A stretch of DNA of 64,000 bases from Pontibacter mucosus (GTDB lineage Bacteria; Bacteroidota; Bacteroidia; Cytophagales; Hymenobacteraceae). Under the pieces are notes generated by a model, which saw only the letters and a list, made by a program, of their open reading frames with translations, ran no database searches and was not told the DNA's origin. Where the stretch lies: NCBI RefSeq assembly GCF_003054055.1, contig NZ_QBKI01000002.1:1-64000 (forward strand), written 5' to 3'. Both the position numbers and the translations under genes were made by a program. Below, piece by piece: positions 8,042 to 17,755 of this stretch (its first letter is position 1; the number at the start of each line of letters is the position of its first letter).

Positions 8042-10819
8042 ATGCCCCGGTTTTACGCCAAGTTTATACTTCTTTTCCTGCTCCTGGCTGGGGCTATACT
8101 TCCCGGCCTTGCGCAAGAGCACAGGGAGCCAACCATTACAGGAAACTATACCAACATAGCTTTCCAGGATTTTGTGGAGGACCTGGAAAAGCAGACGGCC
8201 TATACTTTCTTCTTCGACCCGATGGCGGTAGATAGTATCACCGTGACGCTGCAGGTGCAGGGGCAAACCCTGAGCCAGGTGCTGCGACAGGCTTTGCAGG
8301 GCACGCAGCTGCATGCGGCCGTTACAGCGCAGCGGCAGGTATTCATTACCCGCGAACGCCCTGTACTCACGAGCCTGCCGGATAATTTCTTTAACCAGGG
8401 CACCAATGAAGTTGAGGCAGAAGCACCGCAACTGGCAGAAGCATACCTCCCGCAACAGGTAAACCGCAGACAGGCAGCCTCTGAGCTGAAACTGTACGAG
8501 ATTGGCACGCCGGGCGGCAAGGCTGGCAGGGCGAACCTGGCAGGAACCGTGCGCGATGCCAAAACCGGGGAAGCCATCATCGGGGCTTACGTCTATGTCG
8601 AGTCTCCTACCATTGGAACAGCCACCGACCAGTATGGCTACTATTCACTGACCTTGCCTGTGGGCCGCCATGAGTTGAAGCTGCGCGGCATTGGCTTGAA
8701 AAACACCCGTCGGCAGGTGCTGCTGCACAGCGATGGCAAGCTGGACATAGAGATGGAAGAGGAGGTGCGCACACTGAAGGAAGTGCTGGTGGAGGCTGAG
8801 AAAGACCGCAACGTATCGGGCCTGCAGATGGGCCTGGAGCGCCTCGACATCCGCACCATCAAGCAAGTGCCTACTGCCTTCGGCGAGGCGGATATTCTGC
8901 GCGTGGTGCTCACGCTGCCTGGCGTAAAATCAGTAGGAGAGGGAAGCACGGGCATGAACGTGCGCGGCGGCTCCACCGACCAGAACCTGATTTTGCTGAA
9001 CGATGCCACCATCTACAACCCTTCGCACCTGTTTGGCTTTTTCTCGGCCTTTAACCCGGATGTCATAAAGTCGGTGGAGCTGTACAAGAGCGCGGTGCCG
9101 GCCAAGTATGGCGGGCGTCTTTCTTCGGTGCTGGAGGTAGCAACACGCGAGGGCAACAAAAAGGAGTTTTCCGGCTCCGGCGGCATTGGCCTGCTTACCA
9201 GCCGGCTCACGCTGGAAGGCCCGATTGTAAAGGACAAAACTTCTTTCCTGATTGGGGGCCGCACCACCTACTCTGACTGGATCCTGAAACAGCTGCCTGA
9301 CAAGTCGTTTAAGAAAAGCGAGGCCTCGTTTTATGACGTGAACGCGCATATCAGCCACGAGATAGACAACAAGAACAGTTTATACTTTACCGGCTACTTG
9401 AGCAAAGACCGCTTTAAGTTGGCGGCCGACACCCTCTACCGCTACAAAAACCAGAATGCCAGCATCAAATGGAAGCACAACTTCCATAACAAACTCTACA
9501 GCGTGCTTACCGGCACGCATAGCCACTACAGCTACGACATCTCCAACGAAGATAATGCGGTAAACGCCTCGCGGCTTGCGTTTGGTATCGACCAGTCTGG
9601 GCTGCAGCTGGATTTCAACTTTTTCCCGGATTCCAAGCACACGGTGGATTTTGGGGCCAGCTCCATCCTTTACCACGTTACGCCCGGCTCCTTAACGCCT
9701 AACAGCAGCGAGTCGATGATCAGGGCGGACAAGGTGCAGCGGGAGAAAGCCCTGGAAAGCGCAATCTATATTTCCGACAGGTACGATATAAGCCAGCGGC
9801 TGTCGCTCTCCTTTGGGCTGCGTTACTCGCTGTTTAATGCGCTGGGGCCGCGCCAAGTATACAGCTACGCACCCGGTGTCCCAAAAACGCTTTCCACCAT
9901 CGCCGATACCCTCTCCTACAGCGGGGGCAAATCCGTGGTAACTTATCATGGGCCGGAGTTCAGGTTTTCGGCACGGTATGGCCTCACGGATAACTCCTCG
10001 GTAAAGGCAAGCTACAACCGGCTGCGCCAGTACCTGCACATGCTCTCCAACACGGCCTCCATGTCGCCGACTGATACCTGGAAGCTGAGCGACCCCAACA
10101 TAAAACCGCAGGTGGGCGACCAGGTGGCGCTGGGCTACTACCGGAACTTCCGGGCCAATACCATTGAGTTCTCCGTGGAAGGATACTACAAGTGGATGCA
10201 GGATTTCCTCGACTACCGAAGCGGGGCCTCCATCATCCTAAACCACCACATCGAAACGGACGTGGCCAACGCCGAGGGGAAAGCCTACGGCGTGGAGGTG
10301 ATGCTCAAGAAAGCCACGGGCAAAATGAATGGCTGGGTAAGCTATACATACTCCCGCACGATGGCGCGCCTGAATGACCCGGCAACTTCAGAAGTAATAA
10401 ACGGGGGTAACTGGTACCCGAGCAACTACGACAAGCCGCACGACTTTACCCTGATCAGCAATTACCGCTTTAGTCAGCGCTTCAGCACCTCGCTGAACTT
10501 TACCTATAGCACCGGAAGGCCTATTACCCTGCCCATGGCCAAGTACTACGACGGCACAAGCTACCGCATCCTGTACTCCGATCGGAACGAGTACCGCATC
10601 CCGAACTACTACCGGGTGGATTTAGCCATGAACATTGAGGGCAACCACAAAGTGCAGAAACTGGCCCACAGCTCCTGGACCCTGGCCGTGTATAACCTGA
10701 CCGGGCGCAAAAACCCTTACTCGGTATACTTTAAATCAGAGAACGGCAGGATAAGAGGGTATAAAATGTCGGTTTTCGGGCAGCCGATCCCGACCGTTAC
10801 CTACAACTTTAAGTTTTAA
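8042..10819 (+). CDS. TonB-dependent receptor with STN and CarboxypepD-reg-like domains
   Basis: An outer-membrane active transporter of about 925 residues. After the signal peptide (MPRFYAKF...PGLAQ) comes a secretin/TonB N-terminal (STN) domain (about residues 30-110 of the mature frame). A carboxypeptidase-regulatory-like beta domain follows (NLAGTVRDAKTGEAIIGAYV), then the plug (TGMNVRGGSTDQNLILLNDA, AVPAKYGGRLSSVLEV) and a large beta barrel ending in an aromatic residue (YNFKF). STN-bearing receptors often signal to FecR/sigma pairs, but none is nearby. The frame is open back to an ATG at 7994 overlapping the previous stop. I prefer 8042 because it places the signal peptide at the N-terminus. 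The ligand is unknown. Confidence 0.88.
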   Translation: MPRFYAKFILLFLLLAGAILPGLAQEHREPTITGNYTNIAFQDFVEDLEKQTAYTFFFDPMAVDSITVTLQVQGQTLSQVLRQALQGTQLHAAVTAQRQVFITRERPVLTSLPDNFFNQGTNEVEAEAPQLAEAYLPQQVNRRQAASELKLYEIGTPGGKAGRANLAGTVRDAKTGEAIIGAYVYVESPTIGTATDQYGYYSLTLPVGRHELKLRGIGLKNTRRQVLLHSDGKLDIEMEEEVRTLKEVLVEAEKDRNVSGLQMGLERLDIRTIKQVPTAFGEADILRVVLTLPGVKSVGEGSTGMNVRGGSTDQNLILLNDATIYNPSHLFGFFSAFNPDVIKSVELYKSAVPAKYGGRLSSVLEVATREGNKKEFSGSGGIGLLTSRLTLEGPIVKDKTSFLIGGRTTYSDWILKQLPDKSFKKSEASFYDVNAHISHEIDNKNSLYFTGYLSKDRFKLAADTLYRYKNQNASIKWKHNFHNKLYSVLTGTHSHYSYDISNEDNAVNASRLAFGIDQSGLQLDFNFFPDSKHTVDFGASSILYHVTPGSLTPNSSESMIRADKVQREKALESAIYISDRYDISQRLSLSFGLRYSLFNALGPRQVYSYAPGVPKTLSTIADTLSYSGGKSVVTYHGPEFRFSARYGLTDNSSVKASYNRLRQYLHMLSNTASMSPTDTWKLSDPNIKPQVGDQVALGYYRNFRANTIEFSVEGYYKWMQDFLDYRSGASIILNHHIETDVANAEGKAYGVEVMLKKATGKMNGWVSYTYSRTMARLNDPATSEVINGGNWYPSNYDKPHDFTLISNYRFSQRFSTSLNFTYSTGRPITLPMAKYYDGTSYRILYSDRNEYRIPNYYRVDLAMNIEGNHKVQKLAHSSWTLAVYNLTGRKNPYSVYFKSENGRIRGYKMSVFGQPIPTVTYNFKF

Positions 10820-10823
10820 TCGC

Positions 10824-11975
10824 ATGAAATTCCGTTACTGGAACGCTATACTTGGTTGGCTGCTGCTGCTTGCGGGCGGTTGCGTGGAGCCTTATACGCC
10901 TGAGGTGCTCGAGGCCCCGAACAGCTTCCTGGTGGTCAATGGCTTTATCAACGCCAACGGGCCTACCACCATCCAACTCCTCCGGACACAGAACCTGAGC
11001 GAGGAAACCATGCCCCCCGCTGAAACCCGGGCGCTGGTGAGAATCGAGTCTGACAACGGAGAAGGCTATACCCTGCAAGAAACCGGCTTGGGGAGCTATA
11101 CCATCGGGCCGCTGCACCTTAGCCCGCTGCAGCAATACAGGCTGTTTATCCGGACTTCCAACGGCAAAGAATATGCCTCCGACTTTGTGGAAGCGAAGCA
11201 AACCCCGGCCATTGATGAGGTAAGCTGGGCGCCAGTTGATAATGAGGTGCAAATCTACGTGAGCTCCCACGACCCAAGCAACAACACCTGGTATTACCGC
11301 TGGGAGTTCGAGAGCACCTGGCAGTTCAGGTCGGCGCTTTTCTCCAACTTTAAGTATGTGAACGACACGGTGGAGTTTCGCACCGATGCCGATCCGCCCA
11401 TTTATCATTGCTGGAAATCAGCAAACTCCACTTCCATTCAGCTAAGCAACTCTGTCAGGCTGAGCCAGGATGTGATCAGCAAGTTCCGGTTGTTCACCCT
11501 ACCTTCTGATGCCGAGCAGCTGGGAATAAAGTATAGCATCCTGGTGAAGCAGTATGCCCTCACGCGCGATGCCTATGAGTACTGGGAAACGCTCAAGAAG
11601 AACACCGAAAGTATGGGCACCCTGTTTGACCCGCTGCCCTCGCAGCTGAAGGGGAATATCCGCAACCTGCAGGACCCGAATGAGCCGGTGGTGGGTTTTA
11701 TGTCGGCGTCTACTACGCAGGAGAAAAGGATGTTTATCAACAGCAGAGACCTGCCGCGGGAATGGCGGCTCTTTAACCCTACCTGCCAGTTGCCCGATAC
11801 GTTCCTCTTTTCCAGAGACAGGGTAGCAGACTACTTTAGGAGCGGCGTGCTGATACCTTTGAATGAGCTGTATCCGGAGGGATCTCCTTTCCCGGTCGGC
11901 TATACTTACAGCAACCTGAATTGTGTGGATTGCAGGACCAAGGGCACGAATGTAAAACCAGCTTATTGGGAATAA
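10824..11975 (+). CDS. DUF4249 lipoprotein
   Basis: A 383-residue protein with a lipoprotein signal (LLLLAGGC, cysteine near residue 20). The following VEPYTPEVLEAPNSFLVVNGFIN segment is typical of DUF4249, a Bacteroidota family encoded next to TonB-dependent receptors. The body is probably beta-rich, and the C-terminus has a cysteine pair (NCVDC) before KPAYWE. It begins 4 bases after the receptor stop and abuts the next gene. By analogy it is a surface-exposed partner of the receptor; the cargo is unknown. Confidence 0.85.
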   Translation: MKFRYWNAILGWLLLLAGGCVEPYTPEVLEAPNSFLVVNGFINANGPTTIQLLRTQNLSEETMPPAETRALVRIESDNGEGYTLQETGLGSYTIGPLHLSPLQQYRLFIRTSNGKEYASDFVEAKQTPAIDEVSWAPVDNEVQIYVSSHDPSNNTWYYRWEFESTWQFRSALFSNFKYVNDTVEFRTDADPPIYHCWKSANSTSIQLSNSVRLSQDVISKFRLFTLPSDAEQLGIKYSILVKQYALTRDAYEYWETLKKNTESMGTLFDPLPSQLKGNIRNLQDPNEPVVGFMSASTTQEKRMFINSRDLPREWRLFNPTCQLPDTFLFSRDRVADYFRSGVLIPLNELYPEGSPFPVGYTYSNLNCVDCRTKGTNVKPAYWE

Positions 11976-12023
11976 ATGATGAACCTCAGACAAAAATCAC
12001 GGGAGCATCGACATCCCACCAGT

Positions 12024-14432
12024 ATGCCGTTTTATCTGCCGGCTATACTTGCGCTTATACTTTGCCTGAGCGTCTGCGGCAAGGTAGCAGCGCAGGCAGG
12101 CGGCATTACAAGTATAACCCAAGACTTTGACGCCCACCGCAGGAAGGCACCCCAGGAGAAACTCTTCCTGCACTTGGACAGGCCGGTGTACGCCTGCGGC
12201 GAAACTATGTGGTTTAAAGTATACAGCGTGGACGGTACGCTGCACCAGCCGCTGGACCTGAGCAAGGTAGCCTACGTGGAGGTGCTGGATACCGCGCACC
12301 GGCCCGTGCTGCAGGCCAAGGTGGCGCTGAACAACGGTACCGGGAATGGCTCTTTTATACTTCCAGCCAGCTTGTCTTCCGGTAACTATACGGTAAGGGC
12401 CTACACCAACTGGATGAAGAATGCCGGCCCGGACTTCTTTTTTGAGCAACCGGTCACCATTGTTAATACCTTCAGGCAGTTGGAGGCACCCGGCGCCACG
12501 CAAGCGCCAGGCTACGCCGTTCAGTTTTTCCCGGAGGGCGGGCACCTGGTGGCTGGCATCGCCGGCAAAGTAGCCTTTAAGGCCGTGGACAAAGTCTCTG
12601 GCAAAGGAGTGGCCTTTACAGGAGAACTGCAGGACCAAAGTGGCGGCGTTATCGCAACGTTTGCGCCGCACAAGTTCGGCATGGGGCACTTCACCTTCAC
12701 CCCGGAAAAGGAGGAGAAATACACCGCAGTTATAAGTTTGGCCGATGGGAAAATGATCCGGCAAGCGCTTCCTGCTGTGCAGGACCGGGGCTATGCCATG
12801 CAGCTGAAGGAGGCAGGTGCTGGCCGCTTGAAAATCTCTGTTAGCCAGGCGGGCGTGCAGGGAGCGCGGGTATACCTGCTGGGCCATACCCGGCAGCAGG
12901 TAGCAATAGCTGAAGAAGCTTTGGTAAACGAGGGGAAAGCCATTTTCCTGATAGAAGAAGAAAAATTGGCGGACGGTATTACCCACTTCACCATTTTTAC
13001 GCCGGAGAGGCAGCCTGTGTGCGAGCGGCTATACTTTAAGCGGCCTACGCAAGCGCTTCAGTTGGAGCTTACGGCTAACAAGTCTACCTACGGCACCCGC
13101 GATAAAGTAGCACTAGACCTGGTGGCTCAGACAGCAGCAGGAACAGGAACCAGAGCGAACCTGTCTATGGCTGTGTACCGGCTCGACTCGCTGCAGCAAA
13201 GTATAAGCGGAGACATTGAAAGTTACCTCTGGCTCACCTCTGATTTGAAAGGCTCTGTTGAAAACCCCGGCTACTACTTCTCCGGGGCAGGTGCCACCGA
13301 CCGCCAGGCCATGGACAACCTGATGCTCACGCACGGGTGGAGCCGTTTTAAGTGGGAAAGCATGATAGGCAAGCAGCCAGCGCCGCTGCAGTACCTGCCC
13401 GAGTATAACGGCCACCTGATACAGGGCAAGGTAACACACAGAGCCACCGGAGCACCCGCGCCCGGCATCGCCACCTACCTTTCCTCACCTGGCAAACACA
13501 TCCGTTTGTACAACACGATTAGCGGCACCGATGGCCGGGTAACCTTCGAGGCTGTTAACTTCTTTGGCGAGCGGGATATCGTGGTGCAAAGCGACTTTAC
13601 GAAAGACAGCACCTACCATTTCGAGATTTTCAGTCCCTTCTCCGACAAGTATAGCACCCGGAAACTTCCGGCGCTTAACCTGACCGAGCAACTGGCGCAG
13701 GAGCTTACACTGCGGCACGTACAGACGCAGGTGCAGCATGCCTTTGTGGGCAGCCGCGCAAACGGTATAGTGACAGCCTCCCCGGACACCACCACCTTCT
13801 ACGGTACTCCTGATGAACGCTATTTTCTGGACGACTACAAGCGCTTCCGGGTGATGGAAGAAGTAATGCGGGAGTATGTGCCGGGCGTAATGGTGCGCAG
13901 GCAGGGCGGCAAATTCCGGTTTATGGTAATGAACAGGCCCTACCGAACCGTTTTCCAGAACAACCCGATGGTGCTGCTCGATGGCGTGCCGGTGTTTGAT
14001 ATCGACAGGATCATGGCCTTCGACCCGCTCCAGGTGCAGCGCCTGGACGTGGTGACGAGCCGCTTCCTTAACAGAGGGCAGGTGCATGAGGGGGTGGTGA
14101 GCTACACCACCTACAAAGGTGATTTGGGTGGCTTTGAGCTACATTCGAAAGCATTGCTGCAGGCCTACGAGGGGCTGCAACTGCAGCGGGAGTTTTATGC
14201 CCCCACCTACGAGACACCGGAGCAGAAGCAAAGCCGCCTGGCCGACCTGCGCAACCTGCTGCACTGGGCACCTGCGTTAGTGCTGGAGACAGGCCAGCAG
14301 CAGCAAACGCATTTTTATACTTCTGACCAAACCGGAACCTACCTAGTAGTCGTGCAGGGCCTGACCGAAGATGGCCATATCGGAAGCAAGGTGCTTACCC
14401 TTAAAGTACACCAGCCATTGGTAAGAAAGTAG
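12024..14432 (+). CDS. MG2-domain exported protein with plug-like C-terminus
   Basis: An exported protein of about 800 residues. Following the signal peptide (MPFYLPAI...KVAAQ) is an alpha-2-macroglobulin MG2-type domain (EKLFLHLDRPVYACGETMWFK, LSSGNYTVRAYTNWMKN). Several beta domains come next, including a carboxypeptidase-regulatory-like repeat (LIQGKVTHRATGAPAPGIAT). Near the C-terminus is a TonB-plug-like stretch (NPMVLLDGVPVFDIDRI, FDPLQVQRLDVV). There is no barrel, so it is not itself a transporter. The frame is open upstream to 11976, immediately after the DUF4249 stop; 12024 is preferred because it puts the signal peptide first. It closes the operon and probably works at the outer membrane with the receptor. 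Confidence 0.8.
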   Translation: MPFYLPAILALILCLSVCGKVAAQAGGITSITQDFDAHRRKAPQEKLFLHLDRPVYACGETMWFKVYSVDGTLHQPLDLSKVAYVEVLDTAHRPVLQAKVALNNGTGNGSFILPASLSSGNYTVRAYTNWMKNAGPDFFFEQPVTIVNTFRQLEAPGATQAPGYAVQFFPEGGHLVAGIAGKVAFKAVDKVSGKGVAFTGELQDQSGGVIATFAPHKFGMGHFTFTPEKEEKYTAVISLADGKMIRQALPAVQDRGYAMQLKEAGAGRLKISVSQAGVQGARVYLLGHTRQQVAIAEEALVNEGKAIFLIEEEKLADGITHFTIFTPERQPVCERLYFKRPTQALQLELTANKSTYGTRDKVALDLVAQTAAGTGTRANLSMAVYRLDSLQQSISGDIESYLWLTSDLKGSVENPGYYFSGAGATDRQAMDNLMLTHGWSRFKWESMIGKQPAPLQYLPEYNGHLIQGKVTHRATGAPAPGIATYLSSPGKHIRLYNTISGTDGRVTFEAVNFFGERDIVVQSDFTKDSTYHFEIFSPFSDKYSTRKLPALNLTEQLAQELTLRHVQTQVQHAFVGSRANGIVTASPDTTTFYGTPDERYFLDDYKRFRVMEEVMREYVPGVMVRRQGGKFRFMVMNRPYRTVFQNNPMVLLDGVPVFDIDRIMAFDPLQVQRLDVVTSRFLNRGQVHEGVVSYTTYKGDLGGFELHSKALLQAYEGLQLQREFYAPTYETPEQKQSRLADLRNLLHWAPALVLETGQQQQTHFYTSDQTGTYLVVVQGLTEDGHIGSKVLTLKVHQPLVRK

Positions 14433-14445
14433 CATGTTGTTGTAG

Positions 14446-14967
14446 ATGATCATCACAGAGAAGTATAGCCAGCTGGCGCCCGAGGTAAAAAGTATACTGA
14501 GCCGGCTGGTAGAGGAGGAGTTTGGCCATGTGGCCTTTGTGCAGGAGCGTGCGTGGGCCCAGCCGGATTGGGTGCTCATCCAATATGAAAACGAGGAAAT
14601 CGCCACCTTCTGCCATATTGTAGTACGCGAGGTAAGTATGGACGGGGCATCGTATACAGTGGCTGGCCTCAACAACGTCATCACGCCCAAAGCGCACCGA
14701 GGCAAAGGCTACGCAAGCGAGGTGGTGCGCGAAGCAGGTAAATTTGCCCTGCAGGAGTTAAATTGCGCTTACGGCCTGCTGCTCTGCGCCGACACCCTGC
14801 TGCCGTTCTATAGCCGGCTGGGCTGGTACAGGCTAGAGGAGTGTAAGCTATACTATAGCCAGCCTTCCGGCGAGCAACGCTACGACTCTAACACCATGTT
14901 ACTGCCGCTAACGGGCCAGCCAAACTTCCATCCCAGGCACATCAACCTGAACGGGTTACCCTGGTAA
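14446..14967 (+). CDS. GNAT-family N-acetyltransferase
   Basis: A 173-residue GNAT acetyltransferase. The acetyl-CoA loop is VITPKAHRGKGYASEVV (R/Q-x-x-G-x-G/A type) and is followed by CAYGLLLCADTLLPFYSRLGWYR, the usual beta-bulge and FY-x-x-x-GW tail. The substrate is not evident; the overall plan resembles aminoglycoside 2'-acetyltransferase-like GNATs without strong specificity marks. It starts 13 bases after the MG2 gene and may be co-transcribed. Confidence 0.8.
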   Translation: MIITEKYSQLAPEVKSILSRLVEEEFGHVAFVQERAWAQPDWVLIQYENEEIATFCHIVVREVSMDGASYTVAGLNNVITPKAHRGKGYASEVVREAGKFALQELNCAYGLLLCADTLLPFYSRLGWYRLEECKLYYSQPSGEQRYDSNTMLLPLTGQPNFHPRHINLNGLPW

Positions 14968-15071
14968 TTTCTGTTTTTAGCGATTTGTTGCTGCCGCCTG
15001 CCTTGCGGGTGTTTATACTTTGGGAGCCAATGCTTTACTTTGCACGGTAAGTATAAACACGATCTAAAACT

Positions 15072-15857
15072 ATGGAAAAAGAACACTACACCCTGGTACT
15101 GGGAGCCGGGGGAAACATCGGCGGCAAGGTGGCGCGCGAGCTGCTGCAGCAAAAGGCTAAGGTAGGCGTGGTGGGGCGCAGCCGTAGCCGCCTGGCGGAT
15201 TTTGAGGGCGAGGCCGAGCTGCTGGAAGGCGATTTTAATGACGACTCTTTTCTGCATCAGGCATTCCTGAAAGCCAGCAGCCTGTTTCTGACCGTGCCGG
15301 ACGAGGCTTTCGCCGACGTTTCTGCCACGGCCCGGCGGCTTGCAAGTTTACTGAAGGGAACACCGGTGACACACATCGTGAACATCAGCAACAGCATTGT
15401 CCGGAAGGCAGGCCAACCCACCCGGCTGGTGGCGCTGGAGCAGGAACTGAACGCACACCTGCCACAGCACCTGCTGCACCTGCGCTGCGGCAACTTTTTC
15501 GAGAACCTGAACTGGGGACTGCACACGCCCTATGCCCCAAATCTGAAGCTGCCTTACATTTCCTCCTACGAAGTAGCCTATGAGGCCGCCGGCCACCTGC
15601 TGCAGCAGGACTTCTCGGGCAAACAGGTAAAAGCCTTGCTTGGCGAGCGCGACTATAGTATGAAAGAACTGGCCGCAGCAGCTGGCGTAACCTACCAGCA
15701 GTTGCCCTATACTCCGGAGAACATCCACTTTTACCAGCCCTTTAACGAGGGGGATTTTGAGGTGGAGCCGCGCACGGAGAAGTATAAAACCGGAAGAGAC
15801 GCACGATTTACCTTAGCCTACTTTCTGGAGCACGACCTGCAGGTAAGCCAGGTATAA
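15072..15857 (+). CDS. NmrA-like NAD(P)-binding protein
   Basis: A 261-residue atypical short-chain dehydrogenase of the NmrA/SDR(a) type. The Rossmann dinucleotide loop is LVLGAGGNIGGKVARELL (GxxGxxG). It is followed by VVGRSRSRLADFEGEAELLEGDF, where the arginines after strand two suggest NADP(H). The catalytic YxxxK of classical SDRs is absent, as expected for NmrA-like sensors or quinone-reductase relatives. The substrate is unknown. It converges with purB and shares a terminator with it. Confidence 0.82.
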   Translation: MEKEHYTLVLGAGGNIGGKVARELLQQKAKVGVVGRSRSRLADFEGEAELLEGDFNDDSFLHQAFLKASSLFLTVPDEAFADVSATARRLASLLKGTPVTHIVNISNSIVRKAGQPTRLVALEQELNAHLPQHLLHLRCGNFFENLNWGLHTPYAPNLKLPYISSYEVAYEAAGHLLQQDFSGKQVKALLGERDYSMKELAAAAGVTYQQLPYTPENIHFYQPFNEGDFEVEPRTEKYKTGRDARFTLAYFLEHDLQVSQV

Positions 15858-15907
15858 TCCCCTTAAGGATTCATTTATGGGCAACGGAACTACTTGCCAA
15901 AGCGTGA

Positions 15908-15940
15908 ATTCCCCTCCTTGGAGGGGCTAGGGGTAGGTTT
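15908..15940 (+). repeat. Short dispersed repeat (GGAGGGGCTAGGGGT type)
   Basis: ATTCCCCTCC-(2)-GGAGGGG-CTAGGGGTRGGTTT recurs at about 63211-63242 on the same strand and at 21171-21206 on the opposite strand. It is a small palindrome with a purine-rich tail lying between convergent genes. It appears to be a fragment of the composite repeats described below. Confidence 0.75.
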
Positions 15941-15998
15941 GATGGCAAAATAATGGCAGATCGCACAACTACCAGATAATGGTATAGGGCCTTCCCAA

Positions 15999-16054
15999 AG
16001 TATAAAAAGAACCGCCCCGGCAGTTTCAGCTACCGGGGCGATTCTTTTTATACT
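15999..16054. terminator. Bidirectional terminator
   Basis: CGCCCCGG (16013-16020) pairs with CCGGGGCG (16033-16040). The outer arms AGTATAAAAAGAA (15999-16011) and TTCTTTTTATACT (16042-16054) pair as well. It serves both the NmrA-like gene (+) and purB (-). The genome's frequent AGTATA motif forms the A/U tracts. Confidence 0.88.
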
Positions 16055-16071
16055 TTACTGCGGTTCTATAC

Positions 16072-17427
16072 TCAGATCAGTTGCTCTACGCCGGTATAGT
16101 TAAACGGAGAGATTTTCTTCAGCTCGGCTTTTACCTCGTCGCTCACCTGCAGCGTGTCGATGAAGGTATGGATGCGCTCCTCGGTCATCTTCTCGTTTTT
16201 GCGGGTCAGCTCTTTCAGGGCCTCGTAGGGCTGCGGGTAACCCTCGCGGCGTAGCACCGTCTGGATGCCCTCGGCCACTACAGCCCAGTTGTCCTCCAGG
16301 TGTGCGTTCAGGGCAGCCTCGCTCAGTTCCAGCTTGCCAATGCCTTTTTCCAGCGACTTCAGGGCGATAAGCGTATGCGCCAGCGGCACGCCCACGTTGC
16401 GCAGCACCGTAGAGTCCGTCAGGTCGCGCTGCAGGCGCGAGATGGGCAGCTTGGCCGACAGGTGCTCCAGCACGGCGTTGGCGATGCCCAGGTTGCCTTC
16501 AGCGTTTTCAAAATCAATGGGGTTTACTTTATGCGGCATGGCTGAAGAGCCAACCTCTCCGGCTTTAATCTTCTGCTTGAAGTAGCCCATGGAGATATAC
16601 TGCCACACGTCACGGGAAAAGTCGAGCAAAATCGTGTTCAGGCGCTTGAGTCCGTCGAAGTAGGCGGCCAGGTTATCGTAGTGCTCAATTTGGGTGGTGT
16701 ACTGGCTGCGGGTCAGGCCCAACACGTCCTGCACAAAACGGTTGCCGAACTCAGGCCAGTCTATACCTGGGTAAGCCACATAGTGCGCGTTGAAGTTGCC
16801 GGTAGCGCCGCCAAACTTGGCTGAGAACGGTACCTGGGCCAGCAGGTTAAACTGGCGCTGCAGGCGCTCGGCAAATACCATAATTTCTTTGCCTAAGCGG
16901 GTAGGGGAGGCCGGCTGCCCGTGCGTGTATGCCAGCATCGGAACGTCTTTCCATGTATGCGCCAGTCCCTCCAGCGTTTGAAGTATAGCCTGGTAGGTTG
17001 GCAGCAGCACCCTTTCATGCGCCTCGCGCAGCGAGAGCGGAATAGCCGTGTTGTTAACGTCCTGGGAGGTAAGCCCGAAGTGAATAAACTCCTTGTGCTC
17101 GCTCAGCCCCAGCGCGTCAAACTTTTCTTTCAGGAAATATTCTACCGCCTTCACATCGTGGTTGGTGGTTTTCTCCGTTTCCTTAATGGTGAGGGCATCC
17201 TGCTCCGTAAAATTGTGGTAGATGGCGCGCAGGTCCGGGAAGAGGTTGTGGTTTACCTCCTGCAGCTGAGGCAGCGGCAGCTCGCAAAGCGCAATAAAGT
17301 ATTCCACCTCTACCAGCACACGGTAGCGGATCAGGCCAAATTCTGAAAAATAGGGGGCAAGGTCGCTGGTGTGGCGGCGGTAACGGCCATCCACCGGCGA
17401 TATGGCAGTGAGTGTTGTAAGATTCAT
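16072..17427 (-). CDS. purB: Adenylosuccinate lyase
   Basis: PurB cleaves SAICAR and adenylosuccinate, two steps of purine synthesis, in the cytoplasm as a homotetramer. The 451-residue protein shows the fumarase/ASL superfamily signature GSSAMPHKVNPIDFENAEGN (catalytic serine loop and KxNP). It also shows the E. coli-type N-terminus (LTAISPVDGRYRRHTSDLAPYFSEFGLI), TSQDVNNTA and AYTHGQPASPTRLG. The frame is open nine codons upstream, but MNLTTLTAISPVDGRY fits the family start. No other purine genes are nearby; the divergent partner is the GT51 gene. Confidence 0.96.
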   Translation of the reverse strand: MNLTTLTAISPVDGRYRRHTSDLAPYFSEFGLIRYRVLVEVEYFIALCELPLPQLQEVNHNLFPDLRAIYHNFTEQDALTIKETEKTTNHDVKAVEYFLKEKFDALGLSEHKEFIHFGLTSQDVNNTAIPLSLREAHERVLLPTYQAILQTLEGLAHTWKDVPMLAYTHGQPASPTRLGKEIMVFAERLQRQFNLLAQVPFSAKFGGATGNFNAHYVAYPGIDWPEFGNRFVQDVLGLTRSQYTTQIEHYDNLAAYFDGLKRLNTILLDFSRDVWQYISMGYFKQKIKAGEVGSSAMPHKVNPIDFENAEGNLGIANAVLEHLSAKLPISRLQRDLTDSTVLRNVGVPLAHTLIALKSLEKGIGKLELSEAALNAHLEDNWAVVAEGIQTVLRREGYPQPYEALKELTRKNEKMTEERIHTFIDTLQVSDEVKAELKKISPFNYTGVEQLI

Positions 17428-17755
17428 AGTTCGGGATGTGGTTCTCCTCTTCAAAGATACACAGGTTTCTACACGTAGCCAATTCTGGCGCGGCTGTTTA
17501 TACTTGCCTATCCGACAAATATGCTGTCAGATGCAATTTTCTGGCTGGTGGGAGTGTTAAAGACTTGTGCTGCAACTGTTTTGGCACCAAGGTTGTGGCT
17601 AAGTACCTGTCCTGCACATCCTATCGCTGCCGTAACCGTAGTAGGGGTTGTGGCAGTATATAGTTCAATTTAGGGATGCCTATATAAAAAATAGCTTTAT
17701 TTAAAAGCACTGCCTTTTTACAGATCTTATTCTTTAATTCGCACCGGATTATACC
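17428..17755. other. Divergent spacer, purB / transglycosylase
   Basis: This 328-base spacer must hold both promoters. Its AT-rich end (17660-17755) precedes the transglycosylase gene. The middle (about 17560-17660) can be read on the + strand as a cysteine-rich segment (CCNCFGTKVVAK ... YRCRNRSR). It loosely resembles the zinc-ribbon start of IS1-type InsA, but no intact gene is present. Confidence 0.4.
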
